A stretch of 64,000 nucleotides of DNA from NCBI GenBank assembly GCA_033344735.1, contig JAWPMW010000001.1, positions 1,037,869 through 1,101,868 of the forward strand. Reading direction: 5' to 3'. The stretch comes from Gammaproteobacteria bacterium (GTDB lineage Bacteria > Pseudomonadota > Gammaproteobacteria > UBA4575). This document shows positions 1 to 10,081 of the stretch, in pieces. A program made the position numbers and the translations under genes. Numbering within the stretch: position 1 is the first letter of the stretch; the number at the start of each line of letters is the position of its first letter. Below the pieces are notes generated by a model that was not told the DNA's origin, searched no databases, and was given only the letters and a program-made list of their open reading frames with translations.

Positions 1-716
1 TTATCTTCTTCTTCTGCAGTCCATTCCCAACGCGGCTTACCGATTTCGCTGGCAAGTTCTTTAATAGCATTAATAACCGCTTGCATTTCTTTATGGCCGT
101 ACATGACTGCGCCTAACATAACGTCTTCTGACAATATGTTCGCTTCAGACTCTACCATCAACACAGCGCTATCTGTTCCGGCAACGACTAATTCAAGATC
201 TGATTCCTCAAGCTGGCTAATAGTAGGGTTTAACACATACTCACCATTTATATAACCAACTTTTGCAGCACCAACAGGGCCATCAAATGGAATGCCTGAA
301 ATTGATAACGCTGCTGATGTACCAATTAAGGCAGGAATATCTGAGTCAATATCCGTATTCATTGATACAACTGTCGCAATCACCTGGACTTCATTCTTGA
401 ATCCTTTTGGGAATAGAGGTCGTATCGGACGATCAATTAGACGACAAGTAAGCGTTTCTTTTTCTGAAGGCCGGCCTTCACGCTTGAAAAATCCACCAGG
501 AATTTTACCTGCTGCATATGTTTTTTCTTGATAGTTAACAGTAAGCGGAAAGAAATCTTGCCCTTCTCTAGCTTGTCTTACTCCAACAGCAGTCACAAGA
601 ACTGAGGTATCGCCCATACTAACTAATACAGCACCGTCCGCCTGACGAGCTATTTCGCTTGTCTCGATAGTGACTTCATGTGCCCCGAATTGGAATGATT
701 TCTTTATGCTTTTCAC
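1..716 (-). CDS. pnp: polyribonucleotide nucleotidyltransferase (PNPase), partial
   Basis: Phosphorolytic 3'-5' exoribonuclease of mRNA decay, a trimeric enzyme that joins the degradosome in enterics. Only the first ~238 residues are present; the rest lies beyond position 1. The visible part is the first RNase PH domain, with the family stretches [17 protein letters not shown] and [13 protein letters not shown]. The start is GTG at 716: an in-frame TGA lies directly upstream and AGGA sits 8 bases before it. It follows rpsO on the same strand, the classical arrangement, separated by 127 bases with two hairpins. Confidence 0.97.
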   Translation of the reverse strand, partial: MKSIKKSFQFGAHEVTIETSEIARQADGAVLVSMGDTSVLVTAVGVRQAREGQDFFPLTVNYQEKTYAAGKIPGGFFKREGRPSEKETLTCRLIDRPIRPLFPKGFKNEVQVIATVVSMNTDIDSDIPALIGTSAALSISGIPFDGPVGAAKVGYINGEYVLNPTISQLEESDLELVVAGTDSAVLMVESEANILSEDVMLGAVMYGHKEMQAVINAIKELASEIGKPRWEWTAEEED

Positions 717-760
717 TCAAGATTTCCTATTTGAATTGTAAATTTAAATACGTGAATACG

Positions 761-784
761 ACACTATGCCGACAAGTATAGTGT
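761..784 (-). promoter_or_regulatory. hairpin in the pnp leader
   Basis: An inverted repeat, ACACTAT and ATAGTGT with a 10-base loop, lies 45 bases upstream of the pnp start. In E. coli an RNase III-cleaved stem in the rpsO-pnp interval mediates PNPase autoregulation; the same role here is inferred from position only. Confidence 0.4.
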
Positions 785-799
785 TAATAGATTTTCCTA

Positions 800-837
800 G
801 ATAAAAGGCATGGCTAGGCAATGTTTGCTGAGCCATG
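800..837 (-). terminator. weak terminator or attenuator hairpin after rpsO
   Basis: A 7-bp perfect stem (CATGGCT with AGCCATG, 15-base loop) begins just past the rpsO stop codon and is followed on the minus strand by CCTTTTATCT. The short U-run suggests partial termination that lowers pnp transcription relative to rpsO. Confidence 0.4.
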
Positions 838-843
838 TAGGTA

Positions 844-1113
844 TTATCGACGCAGACCTAATGAAGAAATCAGCTGCTGATAGCGTTGCTGATCTTTACG
901 CTTAATGTAATCTAGTAATTTGCGACGTTGATTGACCAACTTCAATAAGCCATGTCTAGAATGGTGGTCATGCTTGTGATTACTAAAATGATCACTAAGG
1001 TACTTTATTCGAGCAGACAGTAATGCCACCTGAACTTCAGGTGATCCAGTGTCGTTTGCTGACTGTTGATACTGCTTGACGATGCCCGACTTATCTTCCG
1101 CTGTTAGTGCCAT
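844..1113 (-). CDS. rpsO: 30S ribosomal protein S15
   Basis: Small-subunit primary rRNA-binding protein that nucleates assembly of the 16S central domain. The 89-residue length is exactly usual, and the chain carries the family segments [14 protein letters not shown] and [20 protein letters not shown]. It has its own promoter upstream (see 1167-1194) and precedes pnp, as in E. coli. Nothing unusual is seen in the protein. Confidence 0.99.
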   Translation of the reverse strand: MALTAEDKSGIVKQYQQSANDTGSPEVQVALLSARIKYLSDHFSNHKHDHHSRHGLLKLVNQRRKLLDYIKRKDQQRYQQLISSLGLRR

Positions 1114-1166
1114 TTTTTATAAACTTTCTAGTAGTATTTTCTGGGTGGTATTCTTAAGAGAGCGCG

Positions 1167-1194
1167 ATTCTACCATGTGTCTGCAAAGGCACAA
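1167..1194 (-). promoter_or_regulatory. sigma-70 promoter for rpsO
   Basis: Reading the minus strand, TTGTGC and TAGAAT are separated by 16 bases. Transcription would start near 1160, giving a leader of about 45 bases before the rpsO ATG at 1113. The element lies between truB and rpsO, where E. coli also has an rpsO promoter. Confidence 0.6.
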
Positions 1195-1207
1195 TACCTT
1201 AATTGCC

Positions 1208-2125
1208 TTAACCCATGTAAAACTTACTAAAATGGACAAATCCATCGTCTTTCTTCTCCCCTAAGCCGCGAAAAATCCTATTGGTGTCATATATACGTAT
1301 ATATTTACTATTTATAGCCTCTGGAAATCTAATTTTACCACCCTGCTCTAAAGACAAAAGTAGCCCATTTTTCATCTCAAATCGAGGATATCCAACAAAA
1401 GCAGCCTGCACAGGAAGCATGGTTTTTTCTAGTTCATTTACTCCTGTTGAACTCAGCTGCTCCAATTGCTCATAGGTATACATTTTATAAGCTAACCCAA
1501 ACTCGCCCACAGACAATCTACGCAACTCATCCACATGAGCAAGGCACCCCAATTTCTTACCAATATCTTCAACTAAAGTGCGAATATAAGTCCCTTTTGA
1601 ACAATGTACCGTCATAGCGACTCTTTTGTCTTGAATATTCTCAATAGCAATAGAGTGAATGTGTACTTGACGAGAAGCACGTTCGACTTGCTTGCCTTGC
1701 CGAGCAAACTTATACATTGGCACACCATCTTTTTTGATCGCAGAGTACATTGGCGGTATCTGTTCAATGTCTCCTTGAAAAGATTTGACTGTTTCTACTA
1801 ACACATCAAGTTGCTGTTGATTAACTTTTTCACTAGCGACCACTTGGCCTTCTTTATCACCAGTATCAGTTTGCTCACCTAACTTTGCCACCACGTAATA
1901 AGATTTTTTAGCTCCCATGACATGATCAGCAATTTTTGTTGCACGACCAAAACATATCACTAGCACCCCTGTGGCTAGGGGATCTAGCGTGCCTGTGTGC
2001 CCTGCTTTTTTAGCATTAAACAAACGCTTCACTCGTTGCAAAGCATGGTTTGAACTAAGCCCAAGAGACTTATCAAGCACCAGCAGACCATGAATATCAC
2101 GGCCAAATTTATTTTTCTTTGCCAA
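1208..2125 (-). CDS. truB: tRNA pseudouridine(55) synthase
   Basis: Converts U55 of the T-loop of tRNAs to pseudouridine. The catalytic motif GHTGTLDPLATG places the nucleophilic aspartate at residue 48. Total length is 305 residues, normal for the bacterial enzyme, with a C-terminal PUA-like region. The only available start is TTG at 2125; no clear Shine-Dalgarno sequence precedes it, so the first few residues are less certain. It sits in the nusA-infB-rbfA-truB-rpsO-pnp cluster, 62 bases after rbfA. Confidence 0.97.
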   Translation of the reverse strand: MAKKNKFGRDIHGLLVLDKSLGLSSNHALQRVKRLFNAKKAGHTGTLDPLATGVLVICFGRATKIADHVMGAKKSYYVVAKLGEQTDTGDKEGQVVASEKVNQQQLDVLVETVKSFQGDIEQIPPMYSAIKKDGVPMYKFARQGKQVERASRQVHIHSIAIENIQDKRVAMTVHCSKGTYIRTLVEDIGKKLGCLAHVDELRRLSVGEFGLAYKMYTYEQLEQLSSTGVNELEKTMLPVQAAFVGYPRFEMKNGLLLSLEQGGKIRFPEAINSKYIRIYDTNRIFRGLGEKKDDGFVHFSKFYMG

Positions 2126-2187
2126 GTGAGAATAATTACAAATTCTGTTTCAACAATATGACTGAGTATGTACTGAATTATCGAAAT

Positions 2188-2538
2188 TTAATCCAGCTTC
2201 TCTTTAGACAATATGTCGTTCAAGCGCGCGGAACGTTCCAAGGTGTCATCATAATGGAATGACAACGTCGGAATAACTCGCAGTCGCATTAACTTTCCAA
2301 GCTCTTTCCGCAAATATGCAGAACAACTATTTAGTCCGATCTGCAATTCTTCAATATCGGTATTTTGCGCGTAAGGAGAAAAATATATTTTTGCTGCAGA
2401 CAGATCTTTAGTAACAATGACTTCCGAGATAGAAAAGTCTTTAACTCTAGGATCATTGACCGAATCTCTAATCAATACTACTAATTCTCTTCGAACCTGT
2501 TCTGCAACACGTAATGCACGAGGAAAGTCTTTAGGCAT
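2188..2538 (-). CDS. rbfA: 30S ribosome-binding factor A
   Basis: Assembly factor needed for late 30S maturation and 16S 5'-end processing, and for cold adaptation in E. coli. The 116-residue chain fits the type II KH-fold family: an RALRVAEQVRRELVVLI start, DPRV in the first loop and the VIPTLSFHYDDTLERSARLN end. It begins 5 bases after infB, so translation is probably coupled. Confidence 0.97.
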   Translation of the reverse strand: MPKDFPRALRVAEQVRRELVVLIRDSVNDPRVKDFSISEVIVTKDLSAAKIYFSPYAQNTDIEELQIGLNSCSAYLRKELGKLMRLRVIPTLSFHYDDTLERSARLNDILSKEKLD

Positions 2539-2543
2539 TACAA

Positions 2544-5045
2544 TTAAATCGTACGTGCGACTTCAGTACGCTCGTAAACTTCAATATTATCGCCAGGCTT
2601 TACGTCATTGTAGTTCTTAACGGCAATACCACATTCTGTTCCGGCACGAACTTCCGACACATCATCTTTATGTCGACGCAAAGATTCTAATTCACCTTCG
2701 TAGATAACGACATTATCTCGCAACACGCGAATAGGATTACCCTTCTTAACTAGTCCATCTATAACCTGACAACCGGCCACTGCACCTAATACCGAAGACT
2801 TAAATACATCCTTCACTTCTGCAATACCAACAATTTCTTCGCGCAACTCTGGTGACAACAATCCGCTCATTGCACTCTTAACATCATCGATTGCTTCATA
2901 AATAATGCTGTAGTAACGCAAGTCAACACCATTTTCATCGATAGCTCTACGCGCACTTGCATCTGCTCTCACATTAAATCCAATCACAATCGCACTAGAA
3001 GCTGCAGCCAAATTAATATCCGATTCAGTAATACCACCAACACCAGCACTGACAATTGTCACTTTCACTTCTTCTGTAGAAAGATTTTCTAATGAATCAC
3101 GCAACGCCTCGGCACTACCTTGCACATCCGCTTTAACCAAAATATTAACTGCAGCCACTTCACCTTCTTGCATTTGATTGAAGATGTTTTCAAGTTTTGC
3201 AGATTGTTGCGCGGCAAGTTTTGATTCACGAGTCTTACCTTTACGCACTTCAGCCACTTCACGCGCTTTGCGTTCACTCTCGACGACGATAGCTTCTTCA
3301 CCGGCGTTCACTGTGCCTGACATGCCTAGTACAACTACTGGTATCGAAGGCCCGGCAGACTCAACAGGCTTACCCTGCTCATCGAACATAGCACGAACAC
3401 GACCATACTCTTCACCGCATAGAAGAATATCTCCGCGAGATAACTTACCTTCTTGAACTAAGATAGTACTTACTGGCCCACGACCCTTATCTAATGAAGA
3501 CTCAATAACAATACCTGTTGCTGGACCATCAGGCACACCCACTAATTCCATAACTTCTGCCTGCAGGCTGAGAGCATTAAGAAGATCATCAACTCCTTGG
3601 CCTGTTTTTGCAGACACATTAATGAACTGCACATCACCACCCCATTCTTCAGGGATCACTTCTAAGCCAGATAAATCTGTGCGAACACGGTCAGGATCAG
3701 CGTCTTCTTTGTCAATTTTATTCACTGCAACAACCATCGGCACACCGGCTGCTTTTGAATGTTTCACTGCTTCAGCAGTTTGCGGCATGACACCATCGTC
3801 AGCTGATACAACTAATATAACAATATCAGTCGCTTGAGCTCCTCGCGCACGCATTGCAGTAAATGCTGCGTGTCCAGGAGTATCTAAGAAAGTGATCACA
3901 CCATTTGGCGTTTCCACATGGTAGGCGCCAATATGCTGGGTAATTCCACCTGCCTCACCGGCAGCAACACGTGAGTGACGAATATAATCTAGCAAGGAAG
4001 TTTTACCGTGATCAACATGACCCATCACAGTAACCACTGGAGGCCGAGTTACTGAAGCTTCAGAATCGTAAACATGCTTAACAACTTTTGATTCAATATC
4101 ATTTTCTTCAAATGGCTTCGCAGTATGCCCAAGTTCTTCTACTACTAGAATCGCAGTGTCTTGATCAATCACTTGGTTAATGGTGGCCATTGCCCCCATA
4201 TTCATCATGACCTTAATTACTTCGGCAGCCTTAATCGCCATCTTTTGCGCAAGGTCTGAAACAGAAATACTTTCAGGGACCAATACTTCTCTTACAACAG
4301 GTGCTACGGGTCGCTCAAAGCCATGCTTACCAGAGGCTTCAACTTTTTGTGTGCGTGCCCGTGATTTTGGTTTACGACGACCTCGTTTATCACTAGCAAC
4401 ATGTAGCTCTTTGCGCTTGGCGTGATCATCATCGGTCTTGCCTTTCTTGCGACCGGATTTTTTCTCTTTAGCAGGGGCTTCTTTAACCGGCGCCGCAGGT
4501 GCTATAGTTACAGCTTGCTTCTCTTGAGCTGCTGTCGCAGCTTCTGCTGCTAAACGCTGCTCTTCAGCTTCTTTAGCAGCGATTTCTTCTTGAGCTTTGC
4601 GCTCTTCTTCAGCAATACGCGCTTCTTCAGCTGCTTTTATATCTTTCTCTTTTTGTTCGGCTTCGAGTCGTTGTTGCTCAACCTCTTCCTCTTCTTTGCG
4701 CTTTTGTTCTTGCTCTTCAATTAATTCACTACGTTTAACGTAAGTTTTCTTGCGCCGCACTTCAACGTTAACAGTCTTAGTATTTGCAGTACGTCCTTGC
4801 CCACCACTAACCTTCAACTGAGACGTGCTCTTACGTCTTAGAGTTATTTTCTTACCTTCAGTGGCTCCGCCTAATTTGGCACCCTTGCTTTGGCGTAAAT
4901 GCTCAAGCAATTGCAACTTCTCGCTATCAGAAATTTCCTGATCAGGCGCGGAAAAACTTAATCCAGCGTCTTTTAGCTGCTCCAGCAATTTATCAACCGG
5001 AGTACCAACGACTTCTGCTAATTGTTGTACAGTGACTTGTGCCAT
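2544..5045 (-). CDS. infB: translation initiation factor IF-2
   Basis: GTPase that brings fMet-tRNA to the 30S subunit and promotes subunit joining. Of 833 residues, about 1-55 form the IF2 N-domain, 108-175 are a Glu/Lys/Arg/Ala-rich coiled-coil stretch, and 195-235 are a basic linker. The G domain follows, with P-loop GHVDHGKTS at 342-350, DTPGH at 388-392 and NKID at 442-445, then domains II to IV. Bacterial IF-2 N-terminal parts vary widely in length. An internal start for a shorter isoform, known in E. coli, could not be decided here. Confidence 0.98.
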   Translation of the reverse strand: MAQVTVQQLAEVVGTPVDKLLEQLKDAGLSFSAPDQEISDSEKLQLLEHLRQSKGAKLGGATEGKKITLRRKSTSQLKVSGGQGRTANTKTVNVEVRRKKTYVKRSELIEEQEQKRKEEEEVEQQRLEAEQKEKDIKAAEEARIAEEERKAQEEIAAKEAEEQRLAAEAATAAQEKQAVTIAPAAPVKEAPAKEKKSGRKKGKTDDDHAKRKELHVASDKRGRRKPKSRARTQKVEASGKHGFERPVAPVVREVLVPESISVSDLAQKMAIKAAEVIKVMMNMGAMATINQVIDQDTAILVVEELGHTAKPFEENDIESKVVKHVYDSEASVTRPPVVTVMGHVDHGKTSLLDYIRHSRVAAGEAGGITQHIGAYHVETPNGVITFLDTPGHAAFTAMRARGAQATDIVILVVSADDGVMPQTAEAVKHSKAAGVPMVVAVNKIDKEDADPDRVRTDLSGLEVIPEEWGGDVQFINVSAKTGQGVDDLLNALSLQAEVMELVGVPDGPATGIVIESSLDKGRGPVSTILVQEGKLSRGDILLCGEEYGRVRAMFDEQGKPVESAGPSIPVVVLGMSGTVNAGEEAIVVESERKAREVAEVRKGKTRESKLAAQQSAKLENIFNQMQEGEVAAVNILVKADVQGSAEALRDSLENLSTEEVKVTIVSAGVGGITESDINLAAASSAIVIGFNVRADASARRAIDENGVDLRYYSIIYEAIDDVKSAMSGLLSPELREEIVGIAEVKDVFKSSVLGAVAGCQVIDGLVKKGNPIRVLRDNVVIYEGELESLRRHKDDVSEVRAGTECGIAVKNYNDVKPGDNIEVYERTEVARTI

Positions 5046-5084
5046 GCGCCCTCTAATATATTGCTTTTTTAATTTATGACTTCT

Positions 5085-6614
5085 TTATTTTGCTTCTTCT
5101 TCAGCAAACCATGGTGCACGAGCCTTCATTATCAGCTCGCCCGCCTTTTCTTCTGTCAGCCCTTCAATACCTTTTTCATCTTCCTTCTGTCCCTCTATCT
5201 CAGCAATATCATCAATGCCTTGTTCTGCTAAGTCTTCCATAGTAATGACACCTCTAGCTGCTAACTCAAATGCTAAATCACGCGTCATGCCTTCCATTTC
5301 GAGCAGGTCTTCTGCGGGCTCAGCATTGTCATCGCCACCACCCGAAATAGCTTGTGTTAATAGCGCGTCACGTGCACGCCCTCTTAACTCTTCTACAATC
5401 TGCTCATCAAATTCTTCAACTTCTAGTAATTCTTTAGGCGGCACATAAGCTATTTCATCAACTGTTGAGAATCCTTCTTGAACTAAAATTGCTGCCACTT
5501 CTTCATCCACATCCAATTGATCCATGAACAGCTGTTGCAACACTTTCATTTCACCATCATTCTTCTCTTCCGCTTGACCTTCAGTCATTACATTAAGCTC
5601 CCAGCCTGTCAGTTCACTTGCAAGCTTAACGTTTTGACCGCCACGACCAATGGCTTGAGATAATTTTTCTTCTTCAACAGCTATGTCCATACTGTTGGAT
5701 TCTTCATCGACAACAATTGACAGCGTCACCGCCGGAGACATTGCATTAATCACAAATTGGGCAGGATTCTCATCCCACAAAATAATATCAATTCGTTCAC
5801 CGGCTAGTTCATTTGATACTGACTGAACGCGTGAACCACGCATGCCGACACAAGCACCTACTGGATCAAGCCGTGGATCAAGAGAACGCACTGCAATTTT
5901 TGCACGCAAGCCTGGGTCACGTGCAGCACCTAATACATCAATGACATTCTGCCCCACTTCAGGCACCTCAAGCTTAAACAATTCGATTAAAAATTCTGGC
6001 GCAGTTCTAGTCAAAAACAATTGTGGCCCACGCACTTCTGAGCGTACGTCCTTTAAAAATGCACGGATTCGATCACCCGGACGAATAGACTCTCGTGGAA
6101 TCAAATCTTCGCGAGGAATAAATCCCTCTGCATTGCCACCAAGGTCAATATAAACTCCGCTATGTTCAGCACGTTTAACGACACCCATCACTAGTTCGCC
6201 AACACGATCTGCATAAGCATCAACTATTTGTGCACGCTCTGCTTCTCGTACTTTCTGCACAATCACTTGTTTAGCGGTGTGCGCAGCAATTCGACCAAAA
6301 GCAACAGATTCAATACTTTCTTCTACGTACTCACCCACTTGAATTTCTGGATTATTTTGTATGGCGTAGCTATATAGAATTTGCTTATCTGGAGATTCAA
6401 ATTCAGGATCTTCATCATCCATCACCAACCAACGCCGGTATGTGTCGTAATCACCAGACTCACGATCAATGCCTACACGCACCTCAATATCTTTTGTATA
6501 GCGTTTACGTGTCGCTGTTGCCAACGCTGCTTCTATGGCCTGGAAAATTATATCTTTCTCAACACCCTTCTCGTTAGAAACAGTATCCGCCACCATTAAA
6601 ATTTCTTTATTCAT
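5085..6614 (-). CDS. nusA: transcription termination/antitermination protein NusA
   Basis: RNA polymerase-associated factor that modulates pausing, intrinsic termination and antitermination. The 509-residue protein has an N-terminal polymerase-binding domain (1-130), an S1 domain (~135-195), two KH domains (motifs VGMRGSRVQ and IGRGGQNV) and two C-terminal acidic repeats. Having both acidic repeats is typical of gammaproteobacteria. It follows rimP by 24 bases. A terminator in the operon leader (7142-7162) makes autoregulation plausible. Confidence 0.98.
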   Translation of the reverse strand: MNKEILMVADTVSNEKGVEKDIIFQAIEAALATATRKRYTKDIEVRVGIDRESGDYDTYRRWLVMDDEDPEFESPDKQILYSYAIQNNPEIQVGEYVEESIESVAFGRIAAHTAKQVIVQKVREAERAQIVDAYADRVGELVMGVVKRAEHSGVYIDLGGNAEGFIPREDLIPRESIRPGDRIRAFLKDVRSEVRGPQLFLTRTAPEFLIELFKLEVPEVGQNVIDVLGAARDPGLRAKIAVRSLDPRLDPVGACVGMRGSRVQSVSNELAGERIDIILWDENPAQFVINAMSPAVTLSIVVDEESNSMDIAVEEEKLSQAIGRGGQNVKLASELTGWELNVMTEGQAEEKNDGEMKVLQQLFMDQLDVDEEVAAILVQEGFSTVDEIAYVPPKELLEVEEFDEQIVEELRGRARDALLTQAISGGGDDNAEPAEDLLEMEGMTRDLAFELAARGVITMEDLAEQGIDDIAEIEGQKEDEKGIEGLTEEKAGELIMKARAPWFAEEEAK

Positions 6615-6638
6615 AAACTTATGCGTTCCTAAAGTGCC

Positions 6639-7100
6639 TTATTTAAATTCGCTATAAATTAAATTTGCGCGTTTTACCGCATTCAAAGGAAACTCGACCA
6701 ATTCACCATCGACTTCCATAGTGACCTCATCTTCACTTAGATTAGAAAGTGTCCCTAAATAATTTTTCCGCTCTTGTACCGCCCAACTTAACCTTACTTT
6801 TATTTCTCGGCCCAGATACATTTCAAAGTGTTCTCGCTTCATTAATGGTCGTTCAACTCCCGGTGAAGATACTTCTAGCGTATAAGCTACACTGATTGGA
6901 TCCTCTACATCCAAAATTCCGCTAATCTGATGGCTGACTTCTGAACAGTTATCCACTGTTATGCCGTCTTCATGATCAATAAAGACCTTCACCAAGGCAT
7001 GATGCTGCGAGCTTCTAAGCTCAACACCCCAGAGGGTAAAGCCCAATCCCTGCACAACCGGTGCAATTAGCGCCTCAAGACCATCCGAGTCTAGCTTCAC
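6639..7100 (-). CDS. rimP: ribosome maturation factor RimP
   Basis: Required for 30S maturation, acting on free 30S particles. The chosen start is GTG at 7100, preceded by GGGAGG at a 6-base spacing; it yields 153 residues beginning MKLDSDGLEALIAP, the normal family length. A longer reading from a TTG at 7154 would run into the terminator stem and is rejected. Segments VEVSSPGVERPLM and FEMYLGREIKVRL are typical of the family. First gene of the rimP-nusA-infB operon. Confidence 0.96.
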   Translation of the reverse strand: MKLDSDGLEALIAPVVQGLGFTLWGVELRSSQHHALVKVFIDHEDGITVDNCSEVSHQISGILDVEDPISVAYTLEVSSPGVERPLMKREHFEMYLGREIKVRLSWAVQERKNYLGTLSNLSEDEVTMEVDGELVEFPLNAVKRANLIYSEFK

Positions 7101-7141
7101 GTCCGTCCTCCCTAAAACCGCAGAATTTTCGTTCGGCCAAC

Positions 7142-7162
7142 AAAAAAGCCCCAAACGGGGCC
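7142..7162 (-). terminator. intrinsic terminator in the rimP-nusA leader (attenuator)
   Basis: On the minus strand GCCCC-GTTT-GGGGC is followed directly by TTTTTT, a canonical intrinsic terminator. It lies downstream of a strong promoter (7208-7236) and 42 bases upstream of the rimP GTG, leaving no clear room for another promoter. It therefore sits inside the leader and should act as an attenuator, although it could also end the deacetylase transcript. Confidence 0.8.
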
Positions 7163-7207
7163 TCTATCCAACTTCCTATGCTCACCACAACTCCTACCAA
7201 CGCGGGG

Positions 7208-7236
7208 ATTATATTTTACAGCGCTCAATTCAGCAA
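7208..7236 (-). promoter_or_regulatory. near-consensus sigma-70 promoter for rimP-nusA-infB
   Basis: Minus strand TTGCTG and TATAAT are separated by exactly 17 bases. Transcription is predicted to begin near 7201, some 40 bases before the leader terminator and 100 bases before rimP. Confidence 0.75.
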
Positions 7237-7277
7237 CAGAAATAACATCAATCTAGCCTCCTTAGTTCCATCTATAT

Positions 7278-8306
7278 TCAAGATCTAGCCATTCTAAGCA
7301 ATTCATTAAATCCCGATACTTCGGCTTCGAACTCTATTTGGGATACGCGCGAACTATCCAAGATTCTCGGCCATGCGAATAATGGTGACTTCTCATCGAC
7401 CAAACCTGTTGTACAAGTTGTTGCAGTGAGCACATCTTCCTTTGCTAACGCATCCCAATGACGCTCAGTCCAAACACCACTGGGGTAACAGAAATGTTTC
7501 ATTGGTTTAGCCAACAAAGGATCCACAACAAATTTGTTATCTTGGATCTCTTTTATAGCAATTTCATGGTCAACTGGAAAAGTATGGCGGTGGGTATGAA
7601 GCTGAATATCAACACCGTATTCTTGCAGTTCTGCTAACTCTTGTTTAGTCACCAAATTAAAAAGTCTCTGTTGGTTTAGCTGGTCATAATCAACCTGCAA
7701 AATCTCACCTAACCTTTTAAGCAGTTCCACTCGATGTTCATTTCCTTTTAAGGCTTGACCATGCTCTTTAAAAATTGCCTCAACTTTATTCTTATTATAT
7801 GAGGTTAACTGACAGTCTTTATAGGCTTGTAAAGCAGGTATATCTAGCTGTGAGAAATCTGCTTGGCTAACCTTAGATTTCCAAAATATATAGCCTGTCG
7901 CTAGAGGAAAGACTGGACAATGCTTATCAAAAAAATATGAGGTTAAATATAATGTTGAAGGAAATTCATATTGTTTTAATATAGGCGCAGCCTTTCTCAA
8001 CACACTAACAAAACCGTCATCAATAGTAATTACGACACGGTTATCCTTACTGACTCCCTTGCTAACATCTTCATAGGCCTGATCTAGCTCAATAACCTGA
8101 TACCCATTTCGCTTCAAATAACTCATCCTTTTATCAAAAATTTCTGGCTCAATAAAAAGACCGGGCACATTGTGATGCTCGTCAATAGTTGTAAATCCGT
8201 GATAGCAAAGTACACGAATCTTGTTCCTCAACAACCAGCGCGACATCGCAAATAACCCTAGATATTTGCTGGCAAGAAAAACAGAATTTTTTACTAAGGG
8301 AGACAT
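7278..8306 (-). CDS. polysaccharide deacetylase (NodB-homology) family protein
   Basis: Predicted metal-dependent carbohydrate N- or O-deacetylase; the substrate is unknown. The 342-residue chain has YHGF near residue 35, the catalytic motif TIDDGF (D96, D97) and the metal-binding motif HTHRH (H237, H241), so the active site looks intact. Between these motifs is a ~135-residue insert rich in Lys and Gln. No cleavable signal peptide is obvious; a short hydrophobic stretch covers residues 8-20. It lies between tRNA-fMet and rimP, which are usually adjacent, so it looks like a local insertion. A role in envelope or capsular polysaccharide is only an inference. Confidence 0.85.
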   Translation of the reverse strand: MSPLVKNSVFLASKYLGLFAMSRWLLRNKIRVLCYHGFTTIDEHHNVPGLFIEPEIFDKRMSYLKRNGYQVIELDQAYEDVSKGVSKDNRVVITIDDGFVSVLRKAAPILKQYEFPSTLYLTSYFFDKHCPVFPLATGYIFWKSKVSQADFSQLDIPALQAYKDCQLTSYNKNKVEAIFKEHGQALKGNEHRVELLKRLGEILQVDYDQLNQQRLFNLVTKQELAELQEYGVDIQLHTHRHTFPVDHEIAIKEIQDNKFVVDPLLAKPMKHFCYPSGVWTERHWDALAKEDVLTATTCTTGLVDEKSPLFAWPRILDSSRVSQIEFEAEVSGFNELLRMARS

Positions 8307-8325
8307 TTTAGGGTGTATAACAATA

Positions 8326-8353
8326 TTCTAATTACACAAGTGTACAATTAGAA
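8326..8353 (-). promoter_or_regulatory. inverted repeat upstream of the deacetylase gene
   Basis: TTCTAATT and AATTAGAA form a perfect 8-bp inverted repeat separated by 12 bases, which themselves contain ACAC and GTGT. It is centred about 33 bases before the deacetylase ATG, within the probable promoter region. It could be a dimeric repressor site or a leader hairpin; no known consensus was matched. Confidence 0.3.
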
Positions 8354-8452
8354 CTTATATTCGCTTCGGCCGCTGTGTAATCAGCCACAAACTCGGCTAA
8401 AAAGAAGACTTAAGGAAGATTTTGAAAGGTGGAAACCTAGACACAGAGATTT

Positions 8453-8529
<77 letters not shown>

Positions 8530-8652
8530 TCAATTAGGCAATTTTCAGAATCAGAACAAACTTATAAAACTAATGTTCGCGTTAATCTGAGCGGGGGAGT
8601 TTACGCAGCTAAGCGTTATATTTCAAGGAAGTTAAAAACGGATATTATCTGA

Positions 8653-10080
8653 TCAACCTATAGCATGCTTACAGAGATCAATTAATATCTGAGGAAACAC
8701 AAATAGGCCTACTACCATTAAAGAGTGGATACTCAACACACTTATATGGCCGGCGGGCATCATTGTCCTTTGAGCAATATTACCCTCTTCAAAATACATC
8801 AGCTTGATGACACGTAGATAGTAGAAAGCGCCTATAACCGAGGAAACAACCGCGATGATAGCCAGCATGACGCTTCCATTGGCCACTAACGCTTGAAGCA
8901 CATTCAGTTTCGCATAGAAACCTACTGTCATCGGTATACCTGCCATTGAAAACATTAACAACAACATTAAAAATGCCAGCCAAGGATAATTCTTAGATAG
9001 ACCCTTTAGGTCGTCCAATTCTTCTAACCGATAATTCATTCTTTCGGCACACAATAATATACCGAATACAGCTGAACTCATTAACGCATAAATTAAGGTA
9101 TAAAATAATGCAGCAGAGTAGCCAATTTTATTTGCGATTAGCAGACCCAATAAAATATACCCAACATGCCCTATCGTTGAATAACCCAACATGCGTCTCA
9201 AGTTAGTTTGCGCAATAGCAATAATATTACCTGCTACAAGAGACAATACTGCCAAAACGACAAGAGACTGTTGCCAATATTCATGCATGAATTGCAATCC
9301 GTCCATCAATAATCGTAATGCTAATAATAAACCTGCAATTTTGGGTACACTTGCAATAAGCAATGTGACTGACAATGGAGCACCCTGATACACATCAGGA
9401 AGCCACATATGGAAAGGAACTGCTCCGAGTTTGAATGCCAGACCGATAACAACAAAGATAACGGCAGCAATAATCCCTATGCTCATATCATTTTCTACTG
9501 TCAGTTCTGACAAATACAGTGTGCCCGTCAATCCATAAATTAAAGAAATTCCATATAGTAAGAACCCAGAAGCAATTGCGCCCAACACAAAATATTTAAT
9601 TGCCGCTTCTGAACTTACAGAATCATCTCGATTCATAGCAACCAAAGCATACATAGATAACGAAAGTAGCTCTAAACCCAAATAAATCATTAACAAATGA
9701 TTCGCAGAACTGATCAACATCATCCCCAGTAAAGAAAATAATGTTAAGGCGTAATACTCTCCACGTGGAAAGTTATATGAATTTATAAATGCGCGTGAAT
9801 AAATCATGACAATAATCATAAACACACACATAGAAGATTTTGCCAATACTGATAGATCATCGCTAATATAAAAGCCATTAAACAACTCAACAGCTTGACC
9901 TGTAAATGGTTGTATGCACAAATACAGCGTTGCAAGTAACACCATTTGAGTCAAGACATATGTCCAATGGCTTTTTGCAGAGATAAAAGCACCTGCTAAC
10001 AAAACGACACACGCACCTAGCAGTAAAACAATCTCTGGTACAGCAATAATATAATCAACAATAATGGTTTCAATTTGCAT
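8653..10080 (-). CDS. nuoN: NADH-quinone oxidoreductase subunit N
   Basis: Proton-translocating, antiporter-like membrane subunit of complex I. The 475-residue chain is strongly hydrophobic with about 14 predicted helices and carries the family segments LGLELLSLSMYALVA and FKLGAVPFHMWLPDVYQGAP with the key lysine and histidine. Last gene of the nuoA-N operon, one base after nuoM. No clear terminator is visible between it and tRNA-fMet. Confidence 0.98.
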   Translation of the reverse strand: MQIETIIVDYIIAVPEIVLLLGACVVLLAGAFISAKSHWTYVLTQMVLLATLYLCIQPFTGQAVELFNGFYISDDLSVLAKSSMCVFMIIVMIYSRAFINSYNFPRGEYYALTLFSLLGMMLISSANHLLMIYLGLELLSLSMYALVAMNRDDSVSSEAAIKYFVLGAIASGFLLYGISLIYGLTGTLYLSELTVENDMSIGIIAAVIFVVIGLAFKLGAVPFHMWLPDVYQGAPLSVTLLIASVPKIAGLLLALRLLMDGLQFMHEYWQQSLVVLAVLSLVAGNIIAIAQTNLRRMLGYSTIGHVGYILLGLLIANKIGYSAALFYTLIYALMSSAVFGILLCAERMNYRLEELDDLKGLSKNYPWLAFLMLLLMFSMAGIPMTVGFYAKLNVLQALVANGSVMLAIIAVVSSVIGAFYYLRVIKLMYFEEGNIAQRTMMPAGHISVLSIHSLMVVGLFVFPQILIDLCKHAIG

Positions 10081-10081
10081 A

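Noticed and set aside
2417-5045. long plus-strand frames opposite infB, nusA and the nuo genes
   Set aside because: They are antisense shadows of strongly conserved genes, have no ribosome sites and encode low-complexity Ser/Thr-rich peptides.
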